Positions 23,401 through 31,164 of a stretch of DNA of 64,000 nucleotides are shown piece after piece. The stretch is from Chitinophaga sp. E66. Its GTDB lineage: Bacteria; Bacteroidota; Bacteroidia; Chitinophagales; Chitinophagaceae. How positions within the stretch are numbered: position 1 is the first letter of the stretch; every line of letters starts with the position of its first letter. The notes below the pieces were generated by a model, which was not told where the DNA came from, did not search any database, and saw only the letters and a list, made by a program, of their open reading frames with translations. The position numbers and the translations under genes are program-made. The stretch spans positions 1,178,001 through 1,242,000 of the forward strand of contig CP079103.1 of the NCBI GenBank assembly GCA_019285755.1, written 5' to 3'.

Positions 23401-23507
23401 ATGCGGGTTTGCTGTGCTTCGGCCGATATGGCGCCGGTAAGTCCTGCGGCCAGCAGGAATACGCGGAGGCCCGGAAAAGCGCAGTTTTGTCTGGTGAATA
23501 GCTTCAT
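20443..23507 (-). CDS. Large periplasmic TPR-repeat protein, frameshifted
   Basis: About 1,010 residues, start MKLFTRQNCAFPGLRVFLLAAGLTGAISAEAQ, a signal peptide. The remainder is a long run of tetratricopeptide units, for example FELAYCYFNLKDFAKAQPLF, GQAYFEKKEYAKALPYLEEY, YNMGYSLLKKEQYANALPYF and YKAECLYNAKDYTNALPAYE. Such proteins scaffold envelope complexes. Coupled with the following barrel and HU-SPOR genes, it likely forms part of an outer-membrane assembly in Chitinophagaceae (inference). Frame changes near 23160, 23095, 22490 and 21548. No enzymatic domain. Confidence 0.85.
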
Positions 23508-23857
23508 GCTTTTGATATTATTGTCGACAATTTTTTACAAAAAACGGCACCGGCCGGGAATTATTACAGGAGCGGCAAAAAGCCTTGCTGATATAGTTCC
23601 GGAGGCCGGGGAGTGTTGGCATCGTTATGCGGGAAACAAACGGGACAAATATAGCAGATTACGCCTGCATGGCCCTGTACAGGTTATCTACTGCATGTGG
23701 ATAAACCGCTGGGTGTGGATAACTATTCCTGTTCCGAGTTGGCGGGCAGGGGGCAGACCGCTAAATTTGAAATTTATTCTTATATACATTAAGATTATCT
23801 AAATTTGAGCAGATTCTCTTCGAGGGGAACTCTTATCAAGAATCAAACCAAATTACT
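23508..23857. promoter_or_regulatory. Divergent region with DnaA-box pair and AT-rich stretch
   Basis: This 350-base region separates the TPR gene (minus) from doxX (plus). TGTGGATAA, the perfect DnaA-box sequence, occurs at 23696-23704 and 23714-23722 in the same orientation, 18 bases apart. A weaker box in the opposite sense, TTATCTACT, lies at 23684-23692. About 40 bases to the right is an AT-rich run (23761-23807). This combination resembles an origin or a DnaA-controlled promoter. I saw no coding sequence. Confidence 0.6.
23800..23807 (+). promoter_or_regulatory. Likely -7 promoter element of the doxX gene
   Basis: TAAATTTG is an exact match to the Bacteroidota -7 consensus TAnnTTTG, 50 bases before the ATG at 23858. 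The same 8-mer occurs at 23762-23769. No good TTTG -33 element sits 19-21 bases upstream of either copy, so the assignment rests on the -7 alone. Confidence 0.5.
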
Positions 23858-24264
23858 ATGGCAAAACTACTATCCACCAAGTACAGCAACGCAGGCATCA
23901 GCCTTTCGCTGCTTTTGCTCCGTTTGCTCTTCGGCGGCCTCATCATGACGCATGGCTGGCCCAAGCTCGTCAACTTCTCGACCTACGCGCAGAAATTCGC
24001 CGATCCCTTCGGCCTGGGTAAAACCGCTTCGCTGGGGCTCACCATTTTCGCGGAGTTCTTCTGCGGCGCCCTCGTGCTCGTAGGCCTCCTCACCCGCGTG
24101 GCCACCATCCCCTGATCATCACCTTCATCGTCATCGTGTTCATGATCCATGGTCAGGACCCGCTGGGGCAGAAAGAACTGGCGATCATGTATCTCGTTGG
24201 CTGGACGACCCTGCTCATCGCCGGGCCCGGAAAATATTCGCTCGACGGCGCTCTCGGAAAATAA
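23858..24264 (+). CDS. DoxX family membrane protein, frameshifted
   Basis: About 135 residues with four predicted membrane helices: SLSLLLLRLLFGGLIMTHGWPKL, a second near LGLTIFAEFFCGALVLVGLLTR, a third, PLIITFIVIVFMIHG, and a last, LAIMYLVGWTTLLIAGPG. The RLLFGGLIMTHGWPKL and FAEFFCGALVLVGLLTR segments are characteristic of DoxX (PF07681), linked in other bacteria with quinone or redox functions. A frame change near 24112 splits the ORF. End GALGK with stop at 24262-24264. Confidence 0.88.
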
Positions 24265-24376
24265 TCCGCCCGCCCGAAAGTTTTTTTATCCGCAAGAGTT
24301 CCTGCGCAACCCGCGCACGGAACTCTTTTTAGCCCCGTAAAACTCCTACATTTACAGACATTTTCAACAACGGAAC

Positions 24377-24809
24377 ATGTACAGCACAACGATAGACATT
24401 CGCGTGAGATACGGGGAAACGGACCAGATGGGCTACCTCTATTACGGCAACTATGCCCTCTATTACGAAGTAGGCCGTACAGACGCCATCCGGCAGCTGG
24501 GATTCACCTACCGGGAACTGGAAGAACAGGGCGTCATCATGCCCGTGGCGGAGCTCCAGGTAAAGTACCTCAGGCCCGCGTACTACGACGACGTGATCAC
24601 GGTGAAGACTATACTGAAAGAACTCCCCGGCCCATAAGATCCAGTTCCATTCAGAGCTGTACAACCAGCAGGGAGAACTGCTGAACGTGGGCACCGTCAC
24701 CCTCGCGTTCATCGACGCGAAGACGAAGAAGCGCATGAACATGCCCGACATCCTCCGCGAGAAACTCGCCCCTTATTTCGAGAACAACGCAAACGCATCC
24801 GCATTATGA
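24377..24809 (+). CDS. Acyl-CoA thioesterase, YbgC/4HBT family, frameshifted
   Basis: A hot-dog fold thioesterase of about 143 residues. RYGETDQMGYLYYGNYALYYEVGR contains the 4HBT signature, with the catalytic Asp in ETDQMG followed by YYGNY. PAYYDDVITVKT follows, then LYNQQGELLNVGTVTLAFID. It hydrolyses short-chain or aromatic acyl-CoA in the cytoplasm. A frame change lies near 24632. The stop overlaps the cinA start (ATGA), so the two are cotranscribed. Confidence 0.88.
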
Positions 24810-26050
24810 ACCGCATCCGGGCCAGTATCATCACCATCGGCGACGAGTTGCTGATCGGTCAGACCATTGACACCAACTCCGCCTGGATGGGCACGCACCT
24901 CAACGACGCCGGCATCTGGGTGCAGCGCCGCGTGGCCGTGGGAGACGACCGCCGGGCCATTCTCTCCGCCATCGAAGAGGAATCCGCAAAATCCAAAGTA
25001 GTGCTCATTACCGGGGCTCGGCCCCACGGCGGACGATATCACCAAACCTACGCTGCTCGAATATTTCGGCGGCCGCATGGTGCAGGATGAAGGGACATAC
25101 ACCCGCGTCATGGCCATGTTCGAAAGCCGCGGTCTGCCAGTGCTCGAGCGCAACGTGGCCCAGGCCATGGTGCCCGACAGCTGCACGGTGCTGCCGAATC
25201 TCAGAGGTACCGCACCAGGCATGTGGTTCGAGAAAACGACTGCATCTTCGTATCCCTTCCCGGCGTACCGCACGAGATGAAAGGGCTCATGGAAAATGAA
25301 GTGATCCCGCGGCTGCAGGAACGCTTCGAAACGTCCGCCCTTTTACATCATACCCTCATCACTTCCGGCATGGGCGAATCGTTCGTAGCGGAGCGCATCA
25401 GGGATTTCGAAGCCGCGCTGCCGGCACATATCAAGCTGGCATATTTACCCAGTTACGGATTGCTTAAACTGCGCCTCACCACGGAAGCGCCCGATAAAAT
25501 AACCGCCGCCGCCGAAATGAAAGACGCGCACCAGGCGCTCAAATCCCTGGTCGCCGATATCCTCGTGGCGGAGCAGGACCTCCCCATGGGTGTGATCCTC
25601 GGCAACATACTCTTAGAAAAAGGACTCACGGCCGGCACCGCGGAAAGCTGTACCGGCGGCCGCATCGCCAGCCAGATCACTGCTGTGCCCGGCAGCTCCC
25701 GCTACTTCAAGGGCAGCGTGGTGAGCTATGCGAATGAAACCAAAATCAACCTGCTCCACGTAAACCCCGAAACCCTCCAACTACACGGCGCCGTGAGCGA
25801 ACAGACCGTCCGCGAAATGGCGGAAGGCGCACTGGATGTACTCAAAGTGGATTGCATCATGGCCGTATCCGGCATTATGGGACCAGATGGCGGTACCGGT
25901 GAAAAACCCGTAGGCAGCGTATGGATCGCAGTGGGAGGGAAGGGAAATATCAGGACGATGCTCTATCGTTTCCGGTACGACCGCGCGCGGAATACGGAGA
26001 TGACCGCCGTTGCCGCGATGAACGAATTGCGGAAATGGCTGGTAGGTTAA
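24806..26050 (+). CDS. cinA: CinA family nicotinamide-nucleotide amidohydrolase, frameshifted
   Basis: About 415 residues with both CinA domains. The N-terminal MoCF-like domain begins RASIITIGDELLIGQTIDTNSAWM and has the GGLGPTADD motif once two lost bases near 25015-25020 are restored, then VSLPGVPHEMK. The C-terminal PncC-type deamidase has TAGTAESCTGGRIASQIT, FKGSVVSYANETK and AVSGIMGPDGGTGEKPVG. It deamidates nicotinamide mononucleotide for NAD recycling; the two-domain form also has ADP-ribose pyrophosphatase activity. A further shift lies near 25222. Confidence 0.92.
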
Positions 26051-26089
26051 ATTCCCTTATTTTTGTCATCTACTAAAACAATCACTTAT

Positions 26090-27411
26090 ATGGCAATTGT
26101 CGAACTGGTGATGCCCAAGATGGGAGAAAGCATCATGGAAGCCACCATTCTTCGCTGGCACAAAAAACCGGGAGACGCGGTTAAGGTGGACGATACGGTG
26201 CTGGAGATCGCTACGGACAAAGTGGACAGTGAAGTGCCCTCCATCGCGGATGGCGTGATCACGGAGATCCTTTATAATGAAAACGACGTAGTGCCGGTAG
26301 GTACGGTGATCGCCCGGGTAGAGACATCGGCCGATGCTGCCGTGGCTCCGTCTCCTGCAGCCGCGCCGGCTCCCGCCGCCGAAGCCCCCGTGCAGCCGAG
26401 CCCCAATACCAGACTGCGCCGCCCCGCCCGCAGGCCGCTTCCGTGCCCGCATCCGGCGAAGCCGTTTCTATTCTCCGCTCGTGCTTACCATCGCACAGCA
26501 GGAAGGCGTTTCGTTCGCTGAGCTGGAAAAGATCCCCGGCTCCGGAACAGAAGGCCGCGTAACCAAGAAAGATATCCTCGACTATATCGCCAACCGTGGC
26601 AACCATGTGCAGGAACCGGAAGTGATCCGCGAAGCGCCCAAGGCCGCACCGGCCCCCGCATCCCGCGAAATCACCACCGTGGCCGCTACCAACAGCTACG
26701 GCGGCAACGTGGAAATCATCGAAATGGACCGTATGCGCAAGCTGATCGCTGACCATATGGTACGCAGCAAGCATACCAGCCCCACGTTACCAGCTTCGCC
26801 GAATGCGATGTTACCAACATGGTACGCTGGCGCGATAACGTGAAGAAGGACTTCGAAAAACGCGAAGGCGAGAAGATCACGTTCATGCCGCTCTTCGTGG
26901 AAGCCGTGGTAAAATGCATCAAGAAATTCCCGCTGGTCAACTGCTCCTCGATGGCGACAAGATCATCCTTAAAAAGGATATCAATATCGGTATGGCTACC
27001 GCATTGCCTTCCGGCAACCTCATCGTTCCCGTGATCCGCAATGCAGACACGCTCAACCTGGTAGGCCTCACCAAACAGGTGAACAGCCTCGCCAATGCGG
27101 CCCGCCAGAATAAACTGAAGCCTGAGCATACGCAGGACGGTACTTTCACCATCACTAACGTTGGCACCTTCGGCAGCCTTACCGGCACGCCGATCATTAA
27201 CCAGCCGCAAGTGGCCATCCTGGCCGTTGGCGCCATCAAGAAGCGCCCGGTGGTAGTAGAAACGGAGATGGGTGATTCTATCGCTATCCGCCATATGATG
27301 TACCTGTCGCTGTCTTACGATCACCGCATCGTAGACGGCTCGCTGGGATCTACCTTCCTCAGCGCCGTGGCAACCGAACTGGAAAACTTCGATCCTTCCA
27401 GAGGGTTCTGA
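26090..27411 (+). CDS. 2-oxo acid dehydrogenase E2 (dihydrolipoamide acyltransferase), frameshifted
   Basis: About 435 residues. The lipoyl domain at the N-terminus has EIATDKVDSEVPS (lipoylated Lys in TDKVDS). An Ala/Pro linker follows, then the peripheral subunit-binding domain (RFYSPLVLTIAQQEGVSFAELEKIPGSGTEGRVTKKDIL). The catalytic domain has FAECDVTNMVRWRD, then SLSYDHRIVDGSLG, the DHRxxDG active site. It could serve branched-chain or 2-oxoglutarate dehydrogenase; no E1 or E3 gene is adjacent, so the complex is not assigned. Frame changes near 26405, 26785 and 26940. Confidence 0.9.
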
Positions 27412-27431
27412 TAAACTTGCTGAAAAGCAGA

Positions 27432-27460
27432 AGCGCGACAGGTAACTGTCGCGCTTTTTT
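27432..27460 (+). terminator. Terminator of the E2 gene
   Basis: AGCGCGACAG (27432-27441) and CTGTCGCGCT (27446-27455) form a perfect 10-bp stem with a 4-base loop and a T run to 27460. Confidence 0.9.
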
Positions 27461-27566
27461 ATGTGTTGCCATGATACCGGGTTCCTTTACATCACTTACT
27501 GGCAGGGCTTATCCCCTGATCGTGCATAAGCAACGCCTGCGGTTATACGGCAGGGTGATACAGGCA

Positions 27567-27593
27567 TAAAAAGGCTTTCCCGGGGGAAGCCTT
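27567..27593 (-). terminator. Terminator of the RRM protein gene
   Basis: Plus-strand AAAAAGGCTT, then TCCCGGGGG, then AAGCCTT form a hairpin (stem 27571-27577 with 27587-27593). On the minus strand it is followed by a T run. It lies about 33 bases after the corrected stop of the RNA-binding protein. Confidence 0.75.
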
Positions 27594-27625
27594 ATATAGG
27601 ATCGATATAGAAACTATTCTGCCTA

Positions 27626-27954
27626 TTAGTAACGACGATCGCGTCCGCCGCCGCCGTAACCGCCACCGCCACCGGGACGGTTGTTGCGGAAACCACCACC
27701 ACCGTTAGAGGGGATTTCGGACGAGCTTCGTTGACCATCAGTTGTTTGCCTTCTACTTCACTACCGTTCAGACGCTCCATAGCGAGTGCGCCTTCTTCCT
27801 GGTTCGGCATCTCGACAAAACCAAAACCACGTGAACGACCGGTTTCGTGATCCTTAATGATTTTAGCAGAGGTCACTTGCCCGAATTCGCTAAAGATTTG
27901 GTGAAGGTCCTCATCGTTCAACCTGTAGTGGAGGTTGGCTACGTAGATGTTCAT
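27626..27954 (-). CDS. RRM-type RNA-binding protein, frameshifted near the end
   Basis: About 108 residues. MNIYVANLHYRLNDEDLHQIFSEFG contains RNP-2 (IYVANL), and SRGFGFVEM is RNP-1, so one complete RRM occupies residues 1-80. After a frame change near 27705 the tail becomes glycine-rich (GGGGF, then RNNRPGGGG, ending GRDRRY), the usual layout of the abundant Bacteroidota RRM proteins. The uncorrected frame would give a Val/Ala-rich tail and is rejected. It binds single-stranded RNA; in related species the genes are widely expressed, and cold or stress links are common knowledge rather than shown here. Confidence 0.9.
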
Positions 27955-28205
27955 GATAAAAAAATTAAAAAATGAAAAATAATACTGAATGAAGATAAGG
28001 AATTAACTCAATATTCTGCTTCGCAAGCCTTGAATATATTTTTAGGTTTCCGTTTCAGGTAGCTGTCGTAAAAATAGATAACTGTACTTGTCGGAACATG
28101 AATAAGTTATGCATTAGTTAAAATATAGTTATTCCAAACGTGACAAATGGATCGTATGGAAAAATTCCGTAAATTCAGTTAGGACGGATTTAATTGTCCC
28201 GGGCT
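27955..28205. other. Divergent intergenic region upstream of the RRM gene
   Basis: 250 bases, AT-rich, holding the promoters of the RRM gene and the hypothetical gene to its right. The A/T-rich 50 bases just before the RRM start would be its 5-prime leader. TATTTTTA near 28070 on the minus strand resembles a -7 element with one mismatch. No stem-loop stands out. Confidence 0.4.
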
Positions 28206-28925
28206 ATGAAAGGATTAAGCGAGACCTGGTTTGCCGACGGATACATAGATTTTGAGCTGAAGAAGTATACTTTGCTGGCTTACTTACAGGAGATCAGCCG
28301 TTGTTTTAACCAGAATAAATTGTACCCTCAACTGAGCGATCTCATCTTCCATTACAACAATCTCGTCGCCTTCCGCGACACGAAACAATTCCTTCAACAG
28401 CAGTTTCCCAAGCGCGTCACCGCCGTAGATTTACAGCGGTTGCAGGTGTTGTATGAACAGATCGTGTCGGACGATGAGCTGATGGAAGAACTGGAGACGA
28501 TCATCGGCTTTTCCCTCCCTGAAATGAACGGCGCCATACAGGGCGGTACGGAGATCTACGAGTTCGTGGAGGAGCAGCTGAACATAGAGCCGGTAGGCAT
28601 CGTGCCGCTCGACAGCCAGGAAGGTTACATGTTGTTGCGCGATGGTCATGCAAACGATACGCTCGTTTATCAATACCGCCTTACGATCTTTGAACGGGCG
28701 GATGAAAAATACCGCGGCATCCGCACGCAATGGATCAACACCTATACCCACAGCCTTGCCAACACGCAGCAAAGCATCAAATCGGACCTCATCCGTAACC
28801 GGCGCGAATTGCCTAACCCTGCCGTGTATACGGTAGTAACGGATCTGGCATTCCCGCTGGAGGAAACGTTGCTGCCCATTGCCAAACGCTTGCTGGTGAA
28901 GTATATCACACAGCACGCGGCCTGA
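28206..28925 (+). CDS. Conserved hypothetical protein
   Basis: An intact ORF of 239 residues from ATG 28206 (a TTG 12 bases upstream is possible but less likely). It begins MKGLSETWFADGYIDFELKKYTLLAYLQEI and has helical, charged composition with no signal peptide or membrane span. The middle holds LEETLLPIAKRLLVKY near the end and QVLYEQIVSDDELMEELETIIGF. This resembles a protein widely found in Bacteroidota without known function. It runs to within a base of the convergent DUF4230 gene. Confidence 0.65.
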   Translation: MKGLSETWFADGYIDFELKKYTLLAYLQEISRCFNQNKLYPQLSDLIFHYNNLVAFRDTKQFLQQQFPKRVTAVDLQRLQVLYEQIVSDDELMEELETIIGFSLPEMNGAIQGGTEIYEFVEEQLNIEPVGIVPLDSQEGYMLLRDGHANDTLVYQYRLTIFERADEKYRGIRTQWINTYTHSLANTQQSIKSDLIRNRRELPNPAVYTVVTDLAFPLEETLLPIAKRLLVKYITQHAA

Positions 28926-29545
28926 TTATTCCATCACCGGCGCCCGGATCCCGTCGTCGGAGAATTTTACCTTTACCTCATATCCCAGCGGGGTATAATA
29001 GCTGCGCAGGATGGCGATGATCTTGTCCATGCTCTGCTTCTGGTACATCACATTTTCTTCCAGCTGGGAGCGTTCCGTATCGTATAGTTTCTTTTGTACT
29101 TCCGTGTAGGTTTCATCATCCGAGAAGGTGAACCACCCTTTGCGGGACGATGTTTCCATCCGGTTCATCTTCAGTTCGAAGCTGAGTAGTTTAGGATGGG
29201 GAAGCTGTATAGTGACGATCGTGTCCTGCACGGTGAGCTGGAAATTGGTGCTGTCCGTGTCCACGCCGTATTTGGCAGTGTAGGGCACCGACACCCAGGC
29301 GGTGTTTTCCGCAAAGACGCGCTTGAGGTTATCGGTCCATTCCCGCTATTGGAAATATTACTCTGTTTGAAGGATGCATTCCCCTGCACTTCCAGGCTGG
29401 CAAGCTCCGCGATCTCGCGGATGAGCATGACGTTGTTGACCGCTTTCTCGCTGACGGAGCTCTTCTTATCGCCCGTGCAGCGGCCCAGCATGAATATGCC
29501 GATGATGAACAGGATGATGACGGCCCAGGTGATGATTTTCTTCAT
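28926..29545 (-). CDS. DUF4230 domain protein, frameshifted
   Basis: About 205 residues. MKKIITWAVIILFIIGIFMLGRC is an N-terminal anchor or lipoprotein-like signal. After it, MLIREIAELASLEVQGNASFKQ and VSVPYTAKYGVDTDSTNFQL match DUF4230 (anchored periplasmic proteins of unknown role). A frame change near 29340 joins the parts. Its ATG overlaps the stop of the upstream acetyltransferase gene, so the two are coupled. The end meets the convergent hypothetical gene with no gap. Confidence 0.8.
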
Positions 29546-30008
29546 GCAGGTGTGTTTTTCAGTTCGGAATAGGGAGCGCCCATTCTTCTGCTCATGCATC
29601 TGTCGGGGTATTCCCATACCGTAAACCCGTACTGTGTATACAATCCCTGGGCATCGGCCGTCATAAGCAGGAAGCGGCGGAGATCCTGCAGGCCGGGGTG
29701 GGAGAGGATCACTTCCATGAGCCATTTGGAAAGCCCTGGCCGCGGTGGCCTTCCAGGACGAACACATCCGCCAGGTACCCGAAAGTGGCATAGTCCGATA
29801 CCACCCGCGCAAATCCAACCTGTTCATCTCCATGATACAAGCCGAAACACAGGGAGTGCTCGATCGACTTCTGAACGAGCGATACGGGAACGTCCTTTGC
29901 CCAGTAACTGTCCTCGCTGAGATAGCGGTGAATAACGGGGAGCTGCAGTTGCGACGGGTCGGTACTGATGCGGTAATTTCCTTTCGTGGCTTCCAATGGC
30001 TGTTGCAT
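29542..30008 (-). CDS. GNAT family N-acetyltransferase, frameshifted
   Basis: About 155 residues from ATG 30008 (MQQPLEATKGNYRISTDPSQL). The acetyl-CoA binding segment shows GFARVVSDYATFGYLADVFVLEGHRGQGF, with the RGxG-type loop. After a change near 29730 it continues KWLMEVILSHPGLQ, LMTADAQGLYTQYGFTVWEYPD, as in GNAT proteins whose acceptor is usually unknown. It overlaps the DUF4230 start by 4 bases. Confidence 0.85.
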
Positions 30009-30096
30009 GTGTTTCGTTTTTTGCTGCTTAAAATTAAAACAAAAACGCCGGATGCATGGATCCGGCGAATTGTATATTCCGTACAAGTCAAAATCT

Positions 30097-30740
30097 TCAG
30101 GCAAACCTTTGTCTGCGCAGAATGCGGTTGTACAGCTGTGGAGTGAGGCCGGTCACTTCCATGAACTGGCGCTCTAGCGTATGTCGGCTGGTTTTGAAAC
30201 GAAGGGCAAGCTCGAGTATTTCGACCTGTCCTTTTGTTCGATTAGGTAATCCACCATTTCATCCACCTGTTTCAAGGACGACTGCTGGTTCTGTATCAGG
30301 CTTTCCAGCGCCTGGTCCAGGATATGATGAATTGAATGGATGTCTTTTGCCTGGCGGATCGATGCGCTGATGTCTGCCCAGTTGCCCGGGATGCGCGAAA
30401 GATCACGGAAATAATTCGTCACCGACTCCATGCTGATGCCCATCAAACGGTGACTGGCATACGCATTCAACTGCACGACCACGGCGCTCAGCGGCCGTTA
30501 CCCTTGCGTTCACCACACAGGTAAACGGCCCCGTCACCGCCGCTTCCGGAAGGTCGAACGCGGCATGGTCTGCCGGCTTAAACGCAAGCCCGCCCTGGCG
30601 GATAAATACCGGTATTGCTTTCCGGCTGTAAATAGTTTCGCTTTTGCGATCTCCGCAGCGGAGTGAATGTCTTCCAGCACGATGTAGCGCTGAACGAAGG
30701 GATGGAGGCTGTCTTTTGGACTTAGGATATAGGTGTTCAT
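30097..30740 (-). CDS. AraC family transcriptional regulator, frameshifted
   Basis: Around 210 residues. The N-terminus MNTYILSPKDSLHPFVQRYIVLED resembles the ligand-sensing domain of short AraC-type regulators. The C-terminal HTH pair appears once frames are joined: ILELALRFKTSRHTLERQFMEVTGLTPQLYNRILRRQRF, the classic second helix-turn-helix. Frame changes lie near 30570, 30495 and 30230. About 90 bases separate its stop from the acetyltransferase start, so it may belong to the same transcript. Target unknown. Confidence 0.8.
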
Positions 30741-30931
30741 AGGACTAATTGCAGATTATTTCAATCATCCGTAGGTACTTCAACCAGTGTAAATATAGAA
30801 CAATTACAACATGTAATATAGTTTTAATTAGATATTTTTCTGTCAATTATAGAAATGCTTGGAAATCTTCCGGTTAACAGCGAAATAACAAATAGGGAAG
30901 TAGCCTTTGAAAGGGGTATCTACGGTATTAC

Positions 30932-31084
30932 AAGATATTATCAAGGGGTTGCAAGGGAAGGTCAAGGTAAGGTCAACGGGTTTGTAAGCACTCTTCAAGC
31001 ACTCTTTAAGCACTCAGAGAGCACTCTTAAAGCACTTTTAGTGCACTCTTCAAGCACTCTTCAAGCACTCAGAGAGCACTCAGG
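30932..31084. repeat. 11-bp-period degenerate repeat array B
   Basis: Nine consecutive 11-mers at 30986-31084 all carry GCACT at the same position, for example AAGCACTCTTC, AAGCACTCAGA and GAGCACTCAGG. Units 1-4 and 6-9 are near copies, offset by 55 bases, so a higher-order duplication happened inside the array. To the left, divergent units continue in phase (AAGGTAAGGTC, AAGGGAAGGTC, AAGATATTATC), with one 10-base unit at 30943-30952. Lies between the araC promoter region and the peptidase terminator. Confidence 0.85.
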
Positions 31085-31104
31085 CTTATTTCGGCTGCCG
31101 GGGA

Positions 31105-31140
31105 AAAATAAAGGGTGACCCGTTCCCGGATCACCCTTTT
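31105..31140 (-). terminator. Terminator of the S9 peptidase
   Basis: AAGGGTGA (31111-31118) pairs with TCACCCTT (31131-31138), flanked by A and T runs that serve the minus-strand transcript; it begins 25 bases after the peptidase stop. Confidence 0.85.
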
Positions 31141-31164
31141 GCATACAGATGGAGCGTAAAAATC

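Larger units (their letters stand above)
30741..31164. other. Intergenic region containing array B
   Basis: 424 bases between the AraC-type gene (starts here, minus) and the stop of the S9 peptidase (minus). The left third is AT-rich (30770-30850) and should hold the araC promoter. The remainder is filled by repeat array B and the peptidase terminator. A + strand ORF at 30855-31118 crosses the array; its 11-residue repeats follow from 3 x 11 bp and I do not treat it as a gene. Confidence 0.6.

Noticed and set aside
30855..31118. An 87-codon ORF whose product has 11-residue repeats
   Set aside because: The protein repeats follow automatically from an 11-bp DNA period read in triplets. It has no family resemblance and lies across a non-coding array.
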